DNA from: Apostichopus japonicus
Taxonomy: Eukaryota > Echinodermata > Holothuroidea > Aspidochirotida > Stichopodidae
DNA length: 64,000 nt
Reading direction: 5' to 3'
NCBI RefSeq assembly: GCF_037975245.1
Contig: NC_092579.1
Coordinates: 13,128,678-13,192,677, forward strand
The notes beneath the pieces are model-generated. The model was not told where the DNA came from and searched no databases. It saw only the letters and a list, made by a program, of their open reading frames with translations. Below, in pieces: positions 34,378 through 46,700 of this stretch (positions within the stretch are counted from its first letter, which is position 1; each line of letters starts with the position of its first letter). A program made the translations under genes and the position numbers.

Positions 34378-37300
34378 CTCTATAGCTTCTGTCCAATTTC
34401 AGACAAAACTTGTCCCTTGACGGTTAGTGATCCACAACTGGGTCTGGGGTACTCTTTACTTTTCTTTTCTTTACAGGGCAATTTCTCAACACCAATAGGA
34501 ATACCAACATAGGAAGACTTTCAGCTATACAAGATTTTTTCTCATAATGCCATCTTTCTTTCAGGTTAATAACTGTAATCGAGGTAACGTTAAAGTTCTG
34601 TGAGGAGCTGCAACTGAAGAATGAGTCATCTGGTTCACGATCAAACACATTGAACCGAATAGAAATTTCAATTGAATGAAAACAGAATAGCACGTTCTTG
34701 GGAACATCAAAATAAACAGGGTTTGTCCTTAAATGAAGCAAACAATTATCTGCAAAAGAAAGAAACAATTATCTGCAACCGAATTTTAGTCTTGATATGT
34801 CATACCATGTAAAAAAAAAAATATTTGAGTGTAATGTTTCTATGGCAGTATAGCTGATCAGATATTAACCTTTTTGGAATGATCCTTTGACAAACTTAAT
34901 CATAACATTAACCTCATTAAGTGATGGCTGAAATGTTAACACTTTTCTAATAACTCAACCAAACAGGTGCTTTTAATTTCTTGTAAACACCAGAGCACCC
35001 TTGGATAGCAGTCAACATTACTTATCCTTGACAAATATATGTAATGCATGCATGGTAAACATGTTATTTGAGGCTATAACATTCTTGTTTTCATTTTTTG
35101 TGTTGCATACATGTGAGAAGTTATCCCCAATGTTGATATACAGTAGATTATGTTATCCAGGCCACTCTCAAGGAATCCCTTTTGATTAAAAGGTAATTTC
35201 TCAAAAATTATAAAAGTACAACCTAGAATGAAAGAACATGTTTTTTCACATGTCTACAACTTATCTTACTTAATCCTGTGCCTAGAGTCATGTTTTAAAG
35301 GTGATAGTGTGGATGGCAACATATAAGTTCCACAAAAACGTATTAACCAAAATGATACAAGTTGTTAGTTTGGATTATTGTCACTACGAATGTTTAAATC
35401 TTCCAGAGATGTGATTTCATGTGCTTTCTTCATTTGTGATAAAGTTATAAATAGGCTAGGCCTTTCTAAACACAGCATACTGTAGCTGTTTATGCAAATC
35501 AAAAGCACATAACCTAAATGTGATTAGTATCGCTGACAACCAGCTAGTTTCCCATTCAGTCTTTCCTTCAGTTTATACCAATGTGAGCACATATGTCACC
35601 TATAGTGGTTTTACTGTGAGACTCACAAGTTTGTCTTATCTCATGGTGAAATCACCAAATCTCCCATGGGAAAATTCTTAAACTGGTAAAACAAACAGGA
35701 TACAAAGCTTTTGAAAAAGTCAAAGAAGGCTGCCAATAAATGCAATGCTGAACACAAATACCTAGTAAGTATTTTAATGAAATCAAAAACTTTTATTTGA
35801 CATTGCTGCCTAGGATGTTTAGTAAAATCATAACTTTTGAGCTCTGGTCTCCAGGATTAGTTTTGGAAGTCCACAGGGTTCAGGTTAACACCTATGAGTA
35901 TGACTAGTATGAGGGATAAGTAGGTCTGTCAGAGCTGTCTCAACTTCACCTCAATTTTGCACAAGACCTAGGCTAGTTGTAATTTAGGTTAACAGGCCTA
36001 GGCCTACTACTTAAGTGCCAATCAGCTTTCCTCAGTTGAACTACAAACATTGTCACACTAACATTACAATCCACATATGGTCAGTTCTCAGTCATTTCCT
36101 ATGTAAAGCAGTTTCATATATGTGTCAGTATCAAATATCACCAAATTAACAAGAACTTACCTAATCAATAAGCAGATTTTACAGTGCAATTTGGAGAGTG
36201 GTTACAACACGATCATATGAATATTTTCTGTACACAACGTTATAGTAACACAAATAGTACAGTACTACAAGCAGGTCGAATCATCAATTTCTCCAAGCTC
36301 AGTTATAGCCTACAACAACAACAATAAAGCCTAGTGTTATTATATGTACACGTTGACAGCGTGTTGTGGCACACCAATGCTGTAACACTAACAAGTAACA
36401 ATACTAAAGAAACAACGAAGAATCCAAAACAATTCCGTAATGTTAGAAAGTTTCCTCACAAATTACTTTAAAGTGCATCGAATGAAATCTTTATATACCA
36501 ACCATGACATATGATGCAATAAACTTGTAATCTCAGGGTTATCCATTTCGTCAGATTCAATTCAAGCTTCCTGCACTTAACCAGCTGTAGCCTGTGGTAT
36601 AGGTATGGTACATTTACTAAAGCTTGTTTACCGAATGGGGGCGGGCTAATAAAATTGACATTGCACAATGTGTTGAAACAAGAACAGGTACCTGGATTAA
36701 ATATAAATAACTTCCAAAGAGTGTTGAGTATTGGTGACTAGTTCTGGGGTCTGATTTCATCATGTATTTCTGATTTCAGAAACTTTGATGGTCATCATTT
36801 TATTATGATTATGATCTGATTATGATTATGATCTTCCCGCTCATTTAATTAAAGGTCAATCAGTTTATTTCCTGATTGAATTGTCAACACCCCAGTCGCC
36901 ATGGAAACCATATACATCACACGTAAAGTTTTGCAGTTCAAATAAATTAACATTTGCATATATATCAATTCCATTTTCCTTCTAAATCAAAACCATCCTC
37001 GAAAAGCAACCAGAAATAATTAATAAAACTTTGCATCGAATTTTGTGCGTGTTTCAAGAACAGTATGATGAAATGGATGATGAATCACAAAATTGCAAAA
37101 AGTTACATCAGCCGAACGCCATTGTGGCTACATATATTGATTGTAAAATTGTCTTTCTTCAAGGAAGAATGCTACGGTAGTCCAAACCCTAGATCTATGA
37201 TGTAGACTATTCGAAGTGATTTTGGGATTGAGAAAATACAAGAGAAGCAACGTACGAGGAGTCTGGTGATGTATTGTTTTCAAGTGTCATGTTATCCTAA

Positions 37301-40155
37301 TATTCCATTAGCACAAACTTCCTAATTTTTGAAATTCTGCCTAATTTGTTATAAATACTCATTATGTATTTTCATCGCATGGACATTTAATTTAAATGGT
37401 TTTTAGTGTTCATTGCCTTTTCGTTTTGTTTTCAGTAGGCTACTATAATAAATAACAAAAAATATTAAAGTGGCCGTCACATTGTTTTAAACAAAATTTC
37501 GGTTTACTGGGATATTCTCTAATGTACAAGTTAGGCATCACGGCTTCAGTATATCCAGTGAATTAAGGGACCGACCCTCTCCTCTGAATTTTCGCTCCTT
37601 TGCTGTGTCTAAAGTTAAGCTGGATAATCTTTACTCAATACAAGGTAGAAGGGGAGAATAAAGAGCCCCCTACGCACTGATGTCATTACATCATCAACAT
37701 TACTTAACCAATGTTTTCACGTGCACCGCTATTTCGGTAGTACTTTCAGCATAGCATACTTGTGTTTTTTAGAGGGCTCCCCTCTTGTGAGGCATCATGT
37801 ATAACTGCTTAATTAGTTCTTCAAGCCTTTTGTCGAATTTCATAGGCTCTCCAAGAGAAATTATAAATGGGACTAAACATTTCATCCATCCGGTGTTAAC
37901 TCGATACTGATAGTTCGTTCGTATGACATAACACACGATTCCTATTGGTGGTGGTGTTTCTTTCTTCAATTCATGGTGTAATTTAGAAAAGATTGTGCGA
38001 CAGACTATTGAAAAGGGAAATATCTTCTAATGCAAGATGACGGTGGTGACAAATAGACCCTCGTAAAATATACCCGACTATTTATGAGAGCACTTTATAT
38101 CACTCCGAAGAATGAATGACGTATGTAGGGGTAGTGTTATATTGTTTTGAAATTATTGCGTAAATTTAGACAAGATTGTGCAACAGGATATTGAAAAATC
38201 AAAATTTTCTCTAATGCATCCATGCATGCTATTTGTAAGCATTACTACGGTGGCAAGAAACCCATGTAAATATATTTCGATATTGATAAGAGCAAGTTTG
38301 CTTCGCACCTAATAATGAATGGAGAATGTAGGGAAGTGGTAGGGGAGAGGAAGGCACACAACAGAGTATCTACTAATTCTCAAGTTGCGCCAGTTTTTAC
38401 ATATGTCCAGGACATAGGAGGAGGCAGAGGGGTGGGGGGGGGGGTGGAAATGGGGGAGGGAGGCTTGCAGAGTGTTCATGTATTAATCGCATAGATGATT
38501 AAGAGTGGTGCTTCAATGAATCTTAGTCTGGAGAAAGGATTTATATCAAAAACTAGTAGGCCGATGAGCATAAAAATAATAAAATAGTAGTTAACATATC
38601 AGTTCAGTTTCATTGATATTGAAATATCATTTATTCTCTCCTTCAATGAACAGTACTTCAGTTAAACAATTAGTCATCTTTCACTGTAATGATGCAATAT
38701 GATGCTTGGCACTAATTAAAGCCTGTCAAAACTGTCCAGCACACACTACCAACTTTTGCATGGCAGCTTTTGATATGAGCAGGAGCCCATGTAGTGGTGG
38801 GGTGGGGTTGGGGGAGGGGGGTGTGGTTGGGGTGTTTGTGTATGTACACAAAACATTTTAAGTAGTTATTAGCACAAACCTTGTGTGTAGACCTTAATAT
38901 AGAACTAATTCATAGCCTCAGTATGCCTTGGAATGCATCATTTCACATTTCAATTTTTCTGGGAGGAGTTACTAATATTTCATTTATGTTCATCGTATGG
39001 AGATTAAATTTGATGGAATATTTGTCTATATTCCCATCTCATTTTCCTTCGAAATAAAAACGAGACACCCCCCCCCCCCTACAATACAGTTATCTTCAAC
39101 GACACATTGTCTCCTTTTAAGTCCTGGATACACACCTGATGTTGTAATAGCTTGATATTGATACTTCTGTAAAACACTATCAAAGACTCCTAAACGAGCC
39201 CAGGTCCTCGCAAGCTAGTCGTCCAACGTGCCTGCTTGAATGTATCACTGGTAAAGCAACATTGCTTTTTGCTTTTCCTTGTTTCTTTAATTCTTTATTT
39301 GCCAGTGGCATTCAATTCAAGTAAAGGTGAATGACCTCTGCACACTGTACTTGGATCTATAGGACTGTATTAAGGTATATTTTCTACCCAATTTTTTTAT
39401 GAGAAGATTTAGAAAAAGAATCAGGAGTTAATATGCTGGTAAAACCAATCCTTTATCTACAGTGCAAGAGCCTGAACTGATTGGATATAAGAAGTCACAG
39501 CCTCAACTAGACAAAGAGTTTCATGATGAATATTTAAAGTGGATCGTGCTGCAAAGGTGTTTTTTTTATTAAGGAGGGGGAAGGGAATTCCTTCATGAAA
39601 GATCCAAACAGTCAACCAGGCAACAATTCCAAAAGTATGTATCCATCGAGGGTTCCGTTACTGACATTTCTGAGATCCCTGTTTGTTTAAGTCTGTAGGA
39701 AGTTCAAACTGCATTCCTGTTAACCCCTGTGAGGTACCCCTATCACTACTGGCCTAAACTAAGCAGCCATTTTCAACATGGAACTTTTGACCCTTTGGAC
39801 CAGGCATTTATGTTTATCTCACCTGCAGTACCCAAAAAAGTTGTGGACTACTAGGTGGTCAATTTGAGCAAAAGATTGGCCTATTACAAAGCAGACCTAC
39901 GAATTTACCCTGCCAATAGTTAGATGCAATACTGATGAGCTTCCATACGCTGATGTTTAAATGTCTGGATGTTCTACGTAGAGGAATAACCCTACAACGT
40001 GTCAATGATGCAGTGGTCAACCTGGCAAGGTTTGGAGATGTTTCGTCTGGATGGACCTTTGAAGCCATCTCGAAGACAAGATAGCTCTCTTCTACATTGA
40101 CAATAAGTAGACTGCATACCCTCTATGAAGTCCTCGATGCAATACCTCCATGCGG
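34378..40155. other. Region between GTPBP1 and TELO2
   Basis: Contains the GTPBP1 upstream region. An open frame at 34424-34768 (minus) begins after a good polypyrimidine-TTTGCAG acceptor but has no recognised homology. Diverged direct repeats of about 160 bp occur at 37975-38130 and 38155-38335. A transposon-like fragment at 38880-39137 is related to the foldback at 6690. I see no confident gene. Confidence 0.4.
38880..39137. mobile_element. Fragment related to the 6690 foldback family
   Basis: Shares TGTGTAGA, AGAACTAATT, ATAGCCT and a GCCTYGGAATGCAYCATTT-type block with the left arm at 6690-6893. It ends CCTGGATACACACCTG, similar to the ends at 6893 and 17140. A 13-base C run lies inside. 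The left boundary is uncertain. Confidence 0.5.
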
Positions 40156-40347
40156 TTCTTCAAGCTGGGAATGACTCAGTGTGTCAGTCCTTCAAGCTGG
40201 GAATGACTCAGAGTGTCAGTCCTTCAAGCTGGGAATGACTCTAAGCGTCAGTCCTTCAAGCTGGGAATGACTCAGAGTGTCAGTCCTTCAAGCTGGGAAT
40301 GACTCAGAGTGTCAGTCCTTCAAGCTGGGAATGACTCAGAGTGTCAG
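40156..40347. repeat. 32-bp tandem repeat, exactly 6 copies
   Basis: Six contiguous 32-bp units starting TCCTTCAAGCTGGGAATGAC. Four are nearly perfect; the first and third carry small changes. The array lies about 440 bp downstream of the TELO2 stop. Confidence 0.95.
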
Positions 40348-40784
40348 TTTGGTCTTGTTTAGCTGCTTGTGTCACCTTTCGTCAAGGTTTAATTCCTATC
40401 AAGGAAGCAAAAAAAGGGGAAACTTTGGTACATTTCAAATCAACACAATCGCTGAAATGCGTCTTTGAAAATGGCAGCAATGACCTTACCATTGGCTTTG
40501 AAAGCATTGACATGCCTTATATAGCTAACCATAATTGACTTGGTATATGATGATATAAAAGCAATTTAATGATTCGAAGATAATCCCCTCATTTTGTTTT
40601 AACGGCACAGCCAAAACTTCCCTTAAGTTTTGTTGAGATTGCACAGATCAATGGGCACTTTTAATTTTTTTTGTTATGTCAGACAAAGCATCATTATTCT
40701 ACATAAAACTGTGTAAACTTCCCAAGTTCTTGTGGTAAGTTATGGCACCTGAATTAGACTGCATGTAAGTAAACAGGTTCCTGG

Positions 40785-43700
40785 TTATAGGTAAACTGAC
40801 AAAATGGCTGAAAGCACAAACTGATTTACCTTTTTAATAGCATCCTGCAAGAGAAGTATAGTCTGAGCAGCTTGTTTCTTGCATTCTGGTTCTGGATCTT
40901 TCTCAACAATATCTGACAAGAGAAAGAAGTCATGCAAAATTAGGAAAAACAAAACAAAACTGTGATGTAATATTTATGGAATGTTATTAAATTATTCTGT
41001 AAGCACCTCTTTTTCCCTCCTAGCAGCTCTGAAAATAGTGTCTACTTCTCTGTTCTCACACATAAAGAAAGAGTTAAATTGTTTGTTTTTTAGTGACTGA
41101 CGTTTAATCCTTCTACAACAATGAATTTTTAGCCACAGGTGTCAGTGTTTAGACGGCATGTATTGCTTACTTGGAGATTTCTTTGCTACATTTGTGATTG
41201 GCTCTTTGAAGAGGTTCTAATTAAAATTAATATCTTTGGAGGTGTCTTCTTATTTCGACCAATAAACAGTTCGGATACAACAATATGATACACATATACA
41301 AAATAAATATGATATACATATACAACATGATTGGTAGATTTTTGTAAATCGCCCCAAGTTCAGCAGATCTGACTTACCACTCGAATCAGAAGGATATAAT
41401 CATGATTTTGTTTTACTAACAACCGTGACTAATATGATCTTTTTGATTGAACTTTCACAAGTTTTTCATCGTCGTCCTGACAATAATTTGAGAAAGAGAA
41501 ATAAATCGACTGAAATCAATCCAAACTTTTCATAGTTTATATTGGAATAGCAAATCCTATGTATTTTATAGGCTTTATAGCCTAGCATTTATTAATCAAC
41601 TTCCAGGACAAGGTTCCCTAACCTGAAGTCCATCCTCTATTCCCATGATGGAAGGTAAAACTGAAGATTTGTTTATTTTCACCCTATTTTATGCAATTAT
41701 TGTTGCAATGTAAGCCTACCATGCTAGATTTTAACCCTGATAGAGAGTACTGGACAGCTTAACATTCACTATAAAAATTACAAACTTTTGATCTGATGTT
41801 AAGGAAACACAATACAATGCCTGACTGGGCATCCATTAGCTTTAAGCTGAGGGAGAGGGTAAAGGGGATGTATGGCAGGTATTCCAAACAAAAGCCTATT
41901 ATTAAATTATCAGTCCTAGTTTTTCTTGTTTTTATATTCCTTACCTTCAAGCCACATTTGACATTCAATCAGGTCAGACTGTAGATCCGTTGTTATGGTG
42001 TGAGTTGGCACACTGAGAATCACCATAGAAACAGCAAACATGATGGCCCTGCGAACATAACTGTTCAAAAGAAGGAGTGTATCAAAATTTTGGCCAAACA
42101 GGGTAGAGATAAATATTTTATAACTGAGAGACATAGTCCCACAAAAGTCAGCTAATCTTGAAAGCCACGAGTCATGCATTCAAGCATAAATTAAAAATAT
42201 TTAACTAATGCTGAATGTGAAAGTTATAGATGACAAAACAATAAATTTGTCTCTGCTAATATTGTTACAATATTTGGTAGATCTCCCCCCCAAATTCAAG
42301 AGTAGTTAACACAAATATTGGTTAATGCTGAAAGTTAACTGAGAGTTAAGAAAACATTTCACTTGTCTAAACTCATACTCATAGTGATACAGGTTCAAAA
42401 AATCTCCCCAAGAAATGCACCGTGACATAAAATGCTCATAAAGGATTTCAATTTCCAAATTTTTACATAAAAATATAAAAAAATAAAAAAAGAAGAAAGC
42501 TGCATCCATATTGAATCACAACAAAACCATAAACAAAAAGACTAATGATCAAATTTTGGTGGCATCAGTTTCTGACAGTTGAAACAAATCAATTGTAGAA
42601 CATGTACCAAAAACTCACGGTTCAACGTGATACCTGATCGCCCACGTGAATTGCAAAAGAGTCTTAGCCATTTGACGACAGATCTGAAAGAGAGTAGGGT
42701 ACCAAAAAAAAGTTTCAGATTAGAGAGGGTGTTTTCTTCTTCTTTATCTGTTTAACTTATTTTCAAGTTCAGCAATTTCAGAGGTATAAGTGGGTAATCT
42801 TTTGTGATTCAAAGTTCAGATTTCACCAACAGGCTTCATTCAATTGTTTCAAGAGAATATTACAAAGATAAACAAAGCGATCTATACACAAAGCGTATAT
42901 GTCAGAATAACTTACCGTTGTATTTTGAGCAGAATGGAGGATTATTGCTAGAGTGTGAACCAGTCTTCCAAGCAAGAAAAAGTCACCAGCAAGGAGGTTC
43001 ATGGTATTCATTGGGCTGTCAAGAAAAGACAGAAAAACAAAAGGAGTGAAAAACCAATTCATGAGAAAGAAATTTTATGTAAATGCACCTGGGTGTTTTG
43101 TTAGGTTTATAGTATTTGTTAGGTCCCATTTACATTTAAATTCTTCACATTCCACTAGATCAACTCAGTTAATATGTGTAAGTACAGATTTCTGACTAAA
43201 ATGGCTATTAACTGAAAACCAGCCGATAGCACTTAATAACAATAACAAATTTGCCCCAATGCTTATATGCAAACTAGACTTGCCCTATAGGTGGCCCATT
43301 TGGACAATTTTCTTTATGGTTCTTTCAAGACAAAATTCAAAGCACTTGTATTGACAGTGTTTTCAGGCTCTTGCAGTGTTTGCACTTTCAATGTAAGTGG
43401 ACCATTTGTCATGAGAACATGTCCTTCATACAAAAGGAAGGTACACTATCATATATTAGAAAACTCCAGCAATATTGAATCAAACTTTTCTATTTCTTTC
43501 ACTTTTATTAGCCTTTTTGAATCATTTCAAATAGCATGAGAATAATAAGGGGAAAAAAAACATCAGAATTATTGTATGCAAGTGTTCCCACTCACCTATC
43601 ATATGTCTTCATAAGAGGAAAAAAGAAGTGGCCAGCTACCGCTGCAAATTTATTCGCCGATGCTTGAGGGCCTTGCTTGGTTGCCTAGCAACAGAAAAAA

Positions 43701-46700
43701 AATTCCCATGGCAAACTATGATTAACATGATTATTTTAAATCTATTCCTCTGGAAAGACAAGTGAATATTGTGATATCACACTTGAAATAATCTGACATT
43801 AGACATTAACATGATTTATTAATATTATTATTATTACTTTTATTATTATTATTATTATAACCTTGTTTTTTTTTCCTTCTCAAGCTGTGAGTTTTTCCAT
43901 GACCTGTTTAACTTACAGAGGCAAACCTCCTGGTCTTACTCTCGACTCTCTTCTGGACAATTTCCCTCCAATTCTCTGTTCCCGGCATTTGGTTGATAGG
44001 TATAAGCTGGTCCTTGGAAGAAGACTTTGAGGTTATATCTTTTTGGTCTTGAGTTGGTCTAGAGAGTTCTTGAGCAGCAGAGGACAACACCTATGATTGG
44101 CATAAAATAAAATAATTAATAAATACCAGCGATTAACAGAGAGAATACTAATTGTAATTATCACATTAATCATATGTCCAGTGAGAGGGGTTATTATGGT
44201 GGCAGAATATGTGACATTAATGTCTTAACAAAACAGATTTTATTTGCTAATTCTAAACACTGTTATTTACAGGTGAATTATTTTTTGCCAGGTGAACACT
44301 ATTTCAGGAAATTGATGACAGTGGGTTGCCTGTGATATCATGAGGGTAACGGTGTGTGGAACATACAGTATATCTAAATGTACGTAAAGATACAAAAAAT
44401 GAGAGAATTAAAGTAACTCTAGCTATTTTATTGAACTGTATCCTACAAGAGCCAGTAAATAACTGATAGAGAAAGTAACTTAATGTAAGAACAAAGAAAC
44501 ATGTGCACGTATGACTCGAGATGAACATTTCCTAGGAACTGACGAGCAGACCCACAGACTTGGCACAAGCTTGAACAAAGGCTTGAAGTCATTCTGTCCA
44601 AAGACCAAAAAGATTCAAAATACTGCTTTTGGTTTTAATTTCCATCAAATTAGGATGCATCAGATACCATGTTCACTGGTTTATTGTTGCCATTGTACTC
44701 TCACTGTAAAGTTGGAAACCCTATCAAATCAAAGATCAAAATGATAGAATGAAAAATAAACCAAAACAGCAAGTAAAGCAAAACAAATTTACAAGGATGC
44801 TAAGATTATGCTCTCCTTTCATTACTTAAATATAAATTTACCCCTACACCAACGTTTTAAATGAGTGAGGTGTACGGACACTAACCTCCAACATATCAAT
44901 CCGTTGCCTGATGTTGTAGTTACGGTCATAGAACTGCTCTGTGAGGTAACTTGCCACCTGGCAAGAGAAAGAAAAACACTTTTACAAAAAGTAAAAAGTA
45001 GCAATCAGCAATGGCTACAAGTAATTGTGCATAAGGGGAAAAATGAATCAAAAAAATCCAAATCAAATATTTTATCCCTTTGCTATCAATGGCCATGTAT
45101 CCCTTGTTAATCCTCTCTCAGCCCATTTCAGAGTTGCATAAAATAAAACTGATGAGAGACTTGGTCACAAAGGGATGCAAGGTTCTATGGACTCTGTCTT
45201 TTTACCAATAACAAGCAATACAAGGCTATTAAGGATCAAAATCAAGCTTAGGAGTAACGTGCTGATTCTGAAGTTACTCGAACTAACCCTGCGACGTAAA
45301 TTGCATGGTTAATGGTCCTTTAATACCTTCAGCATCAGTCACTCGGTAAAACAGTCTAGCATCTGAAGTAAAATGTCTCTCACTCTATTTAATTAGTCTT
45401 CCTTTTCAAATCAATCATGCTATAATGATAGTTAGCTGCTGTCTTTGGTACCTCAGTAAACTCCACAGAGTCCACTTCTCTCAATCTTATCTTTAGGCTA
45501 TTGTTAATATCATAAACTGACTAATACTTAACTAGTTTAGCATTCTGCTAAAATTTGAGACAAAAAAAAAGGTCATTTTATAGGTGTATTTAGCAGGGGT
45601 GATAAGCAGTATAATTTGTCAGTTAAATCTGAAATAACAATTCTTTTTGAAAATCTACATGAAGAAGCCAATCAGTGGATGTCTGTTGCCTGGCAATGTT
45701 CTGCTTATGGTCAGCCCCTCATCCTAGCAGTGGTGTCACCAAACATTTCAATCTTGGGGGGGGGGGGGGTGGGGTACAGCAATTAATAAGGGGGGCACAA
45801 ATGTTTATTTATGAATGACATTCTGGGGGAGGAATCTAAGGGAAGGGGATGTCCCACCCCCCTTATAGAATTTTTTTATTAATCAAGGGTCCTTAGATGC
45901 AATCCAGTGCTATATTTTGCAACTTGAAGTAACTTTATGTTCAAGAATTTTTGGGCTTAGCCGGTCCGATATTTATGTTTGTAATTGAGGCAGATAAAGT
46001 TCTTGTTTGAGTATAATTTGTAACACAATAAATTGCATCTGGTGGGGCACCTGGGGGGCACAATTTTTTGGGAGGGTACGTGCCCCCCCCCCCAGGCCAC
46101 CCCTTGGCGACGCCACTGCATCCTAGCATCCTGAATATATCTCTCCAACTCACCGGTACAGGACAATGCACAGTCAATGCACACAAACAGGATAACTTTA
46201 ATTCTGCAAAGTTCTCTGTGTGGTAGTTATCTTCTAAATGTAATAAAATTTTTGCAAATTCCACAGCAATCTAAAAGAGGTAAACAAAAACAAAAAATGA
46301 AAGAAAGAAAATGTCCAGAAGCCTAAATTAAGGAAAAATCGCATGGGTAAAAAAGTTGTAAATTCAGTTATACCTTAGTTTTAGAGTCAATATATGAAAG
46401 CAGAATGTTTGTTGAAATTGAAACCAAGATGGACTATTTGCCTGATTTTCAAATCTCTGAAAGCAAGTTCCAAAGCATCATCTTATTTACTGAAAACTCT
46501 CTGTTGCATTTGTACAAAAAGACTAATGAATGCAACAAAGGGATTTTATGATTTCATTTCATCCTAATTTGACGTTCTCAAATGTAAGCTTGACATTTAA
46601 CTTGCAAGTAATTTGATATACAGACTTCATGACTGACAGAGACAACCCTACTGTCATTGAATGAACCTCACCTCTGATAGATCATCCGGTTTCCTGCGGA

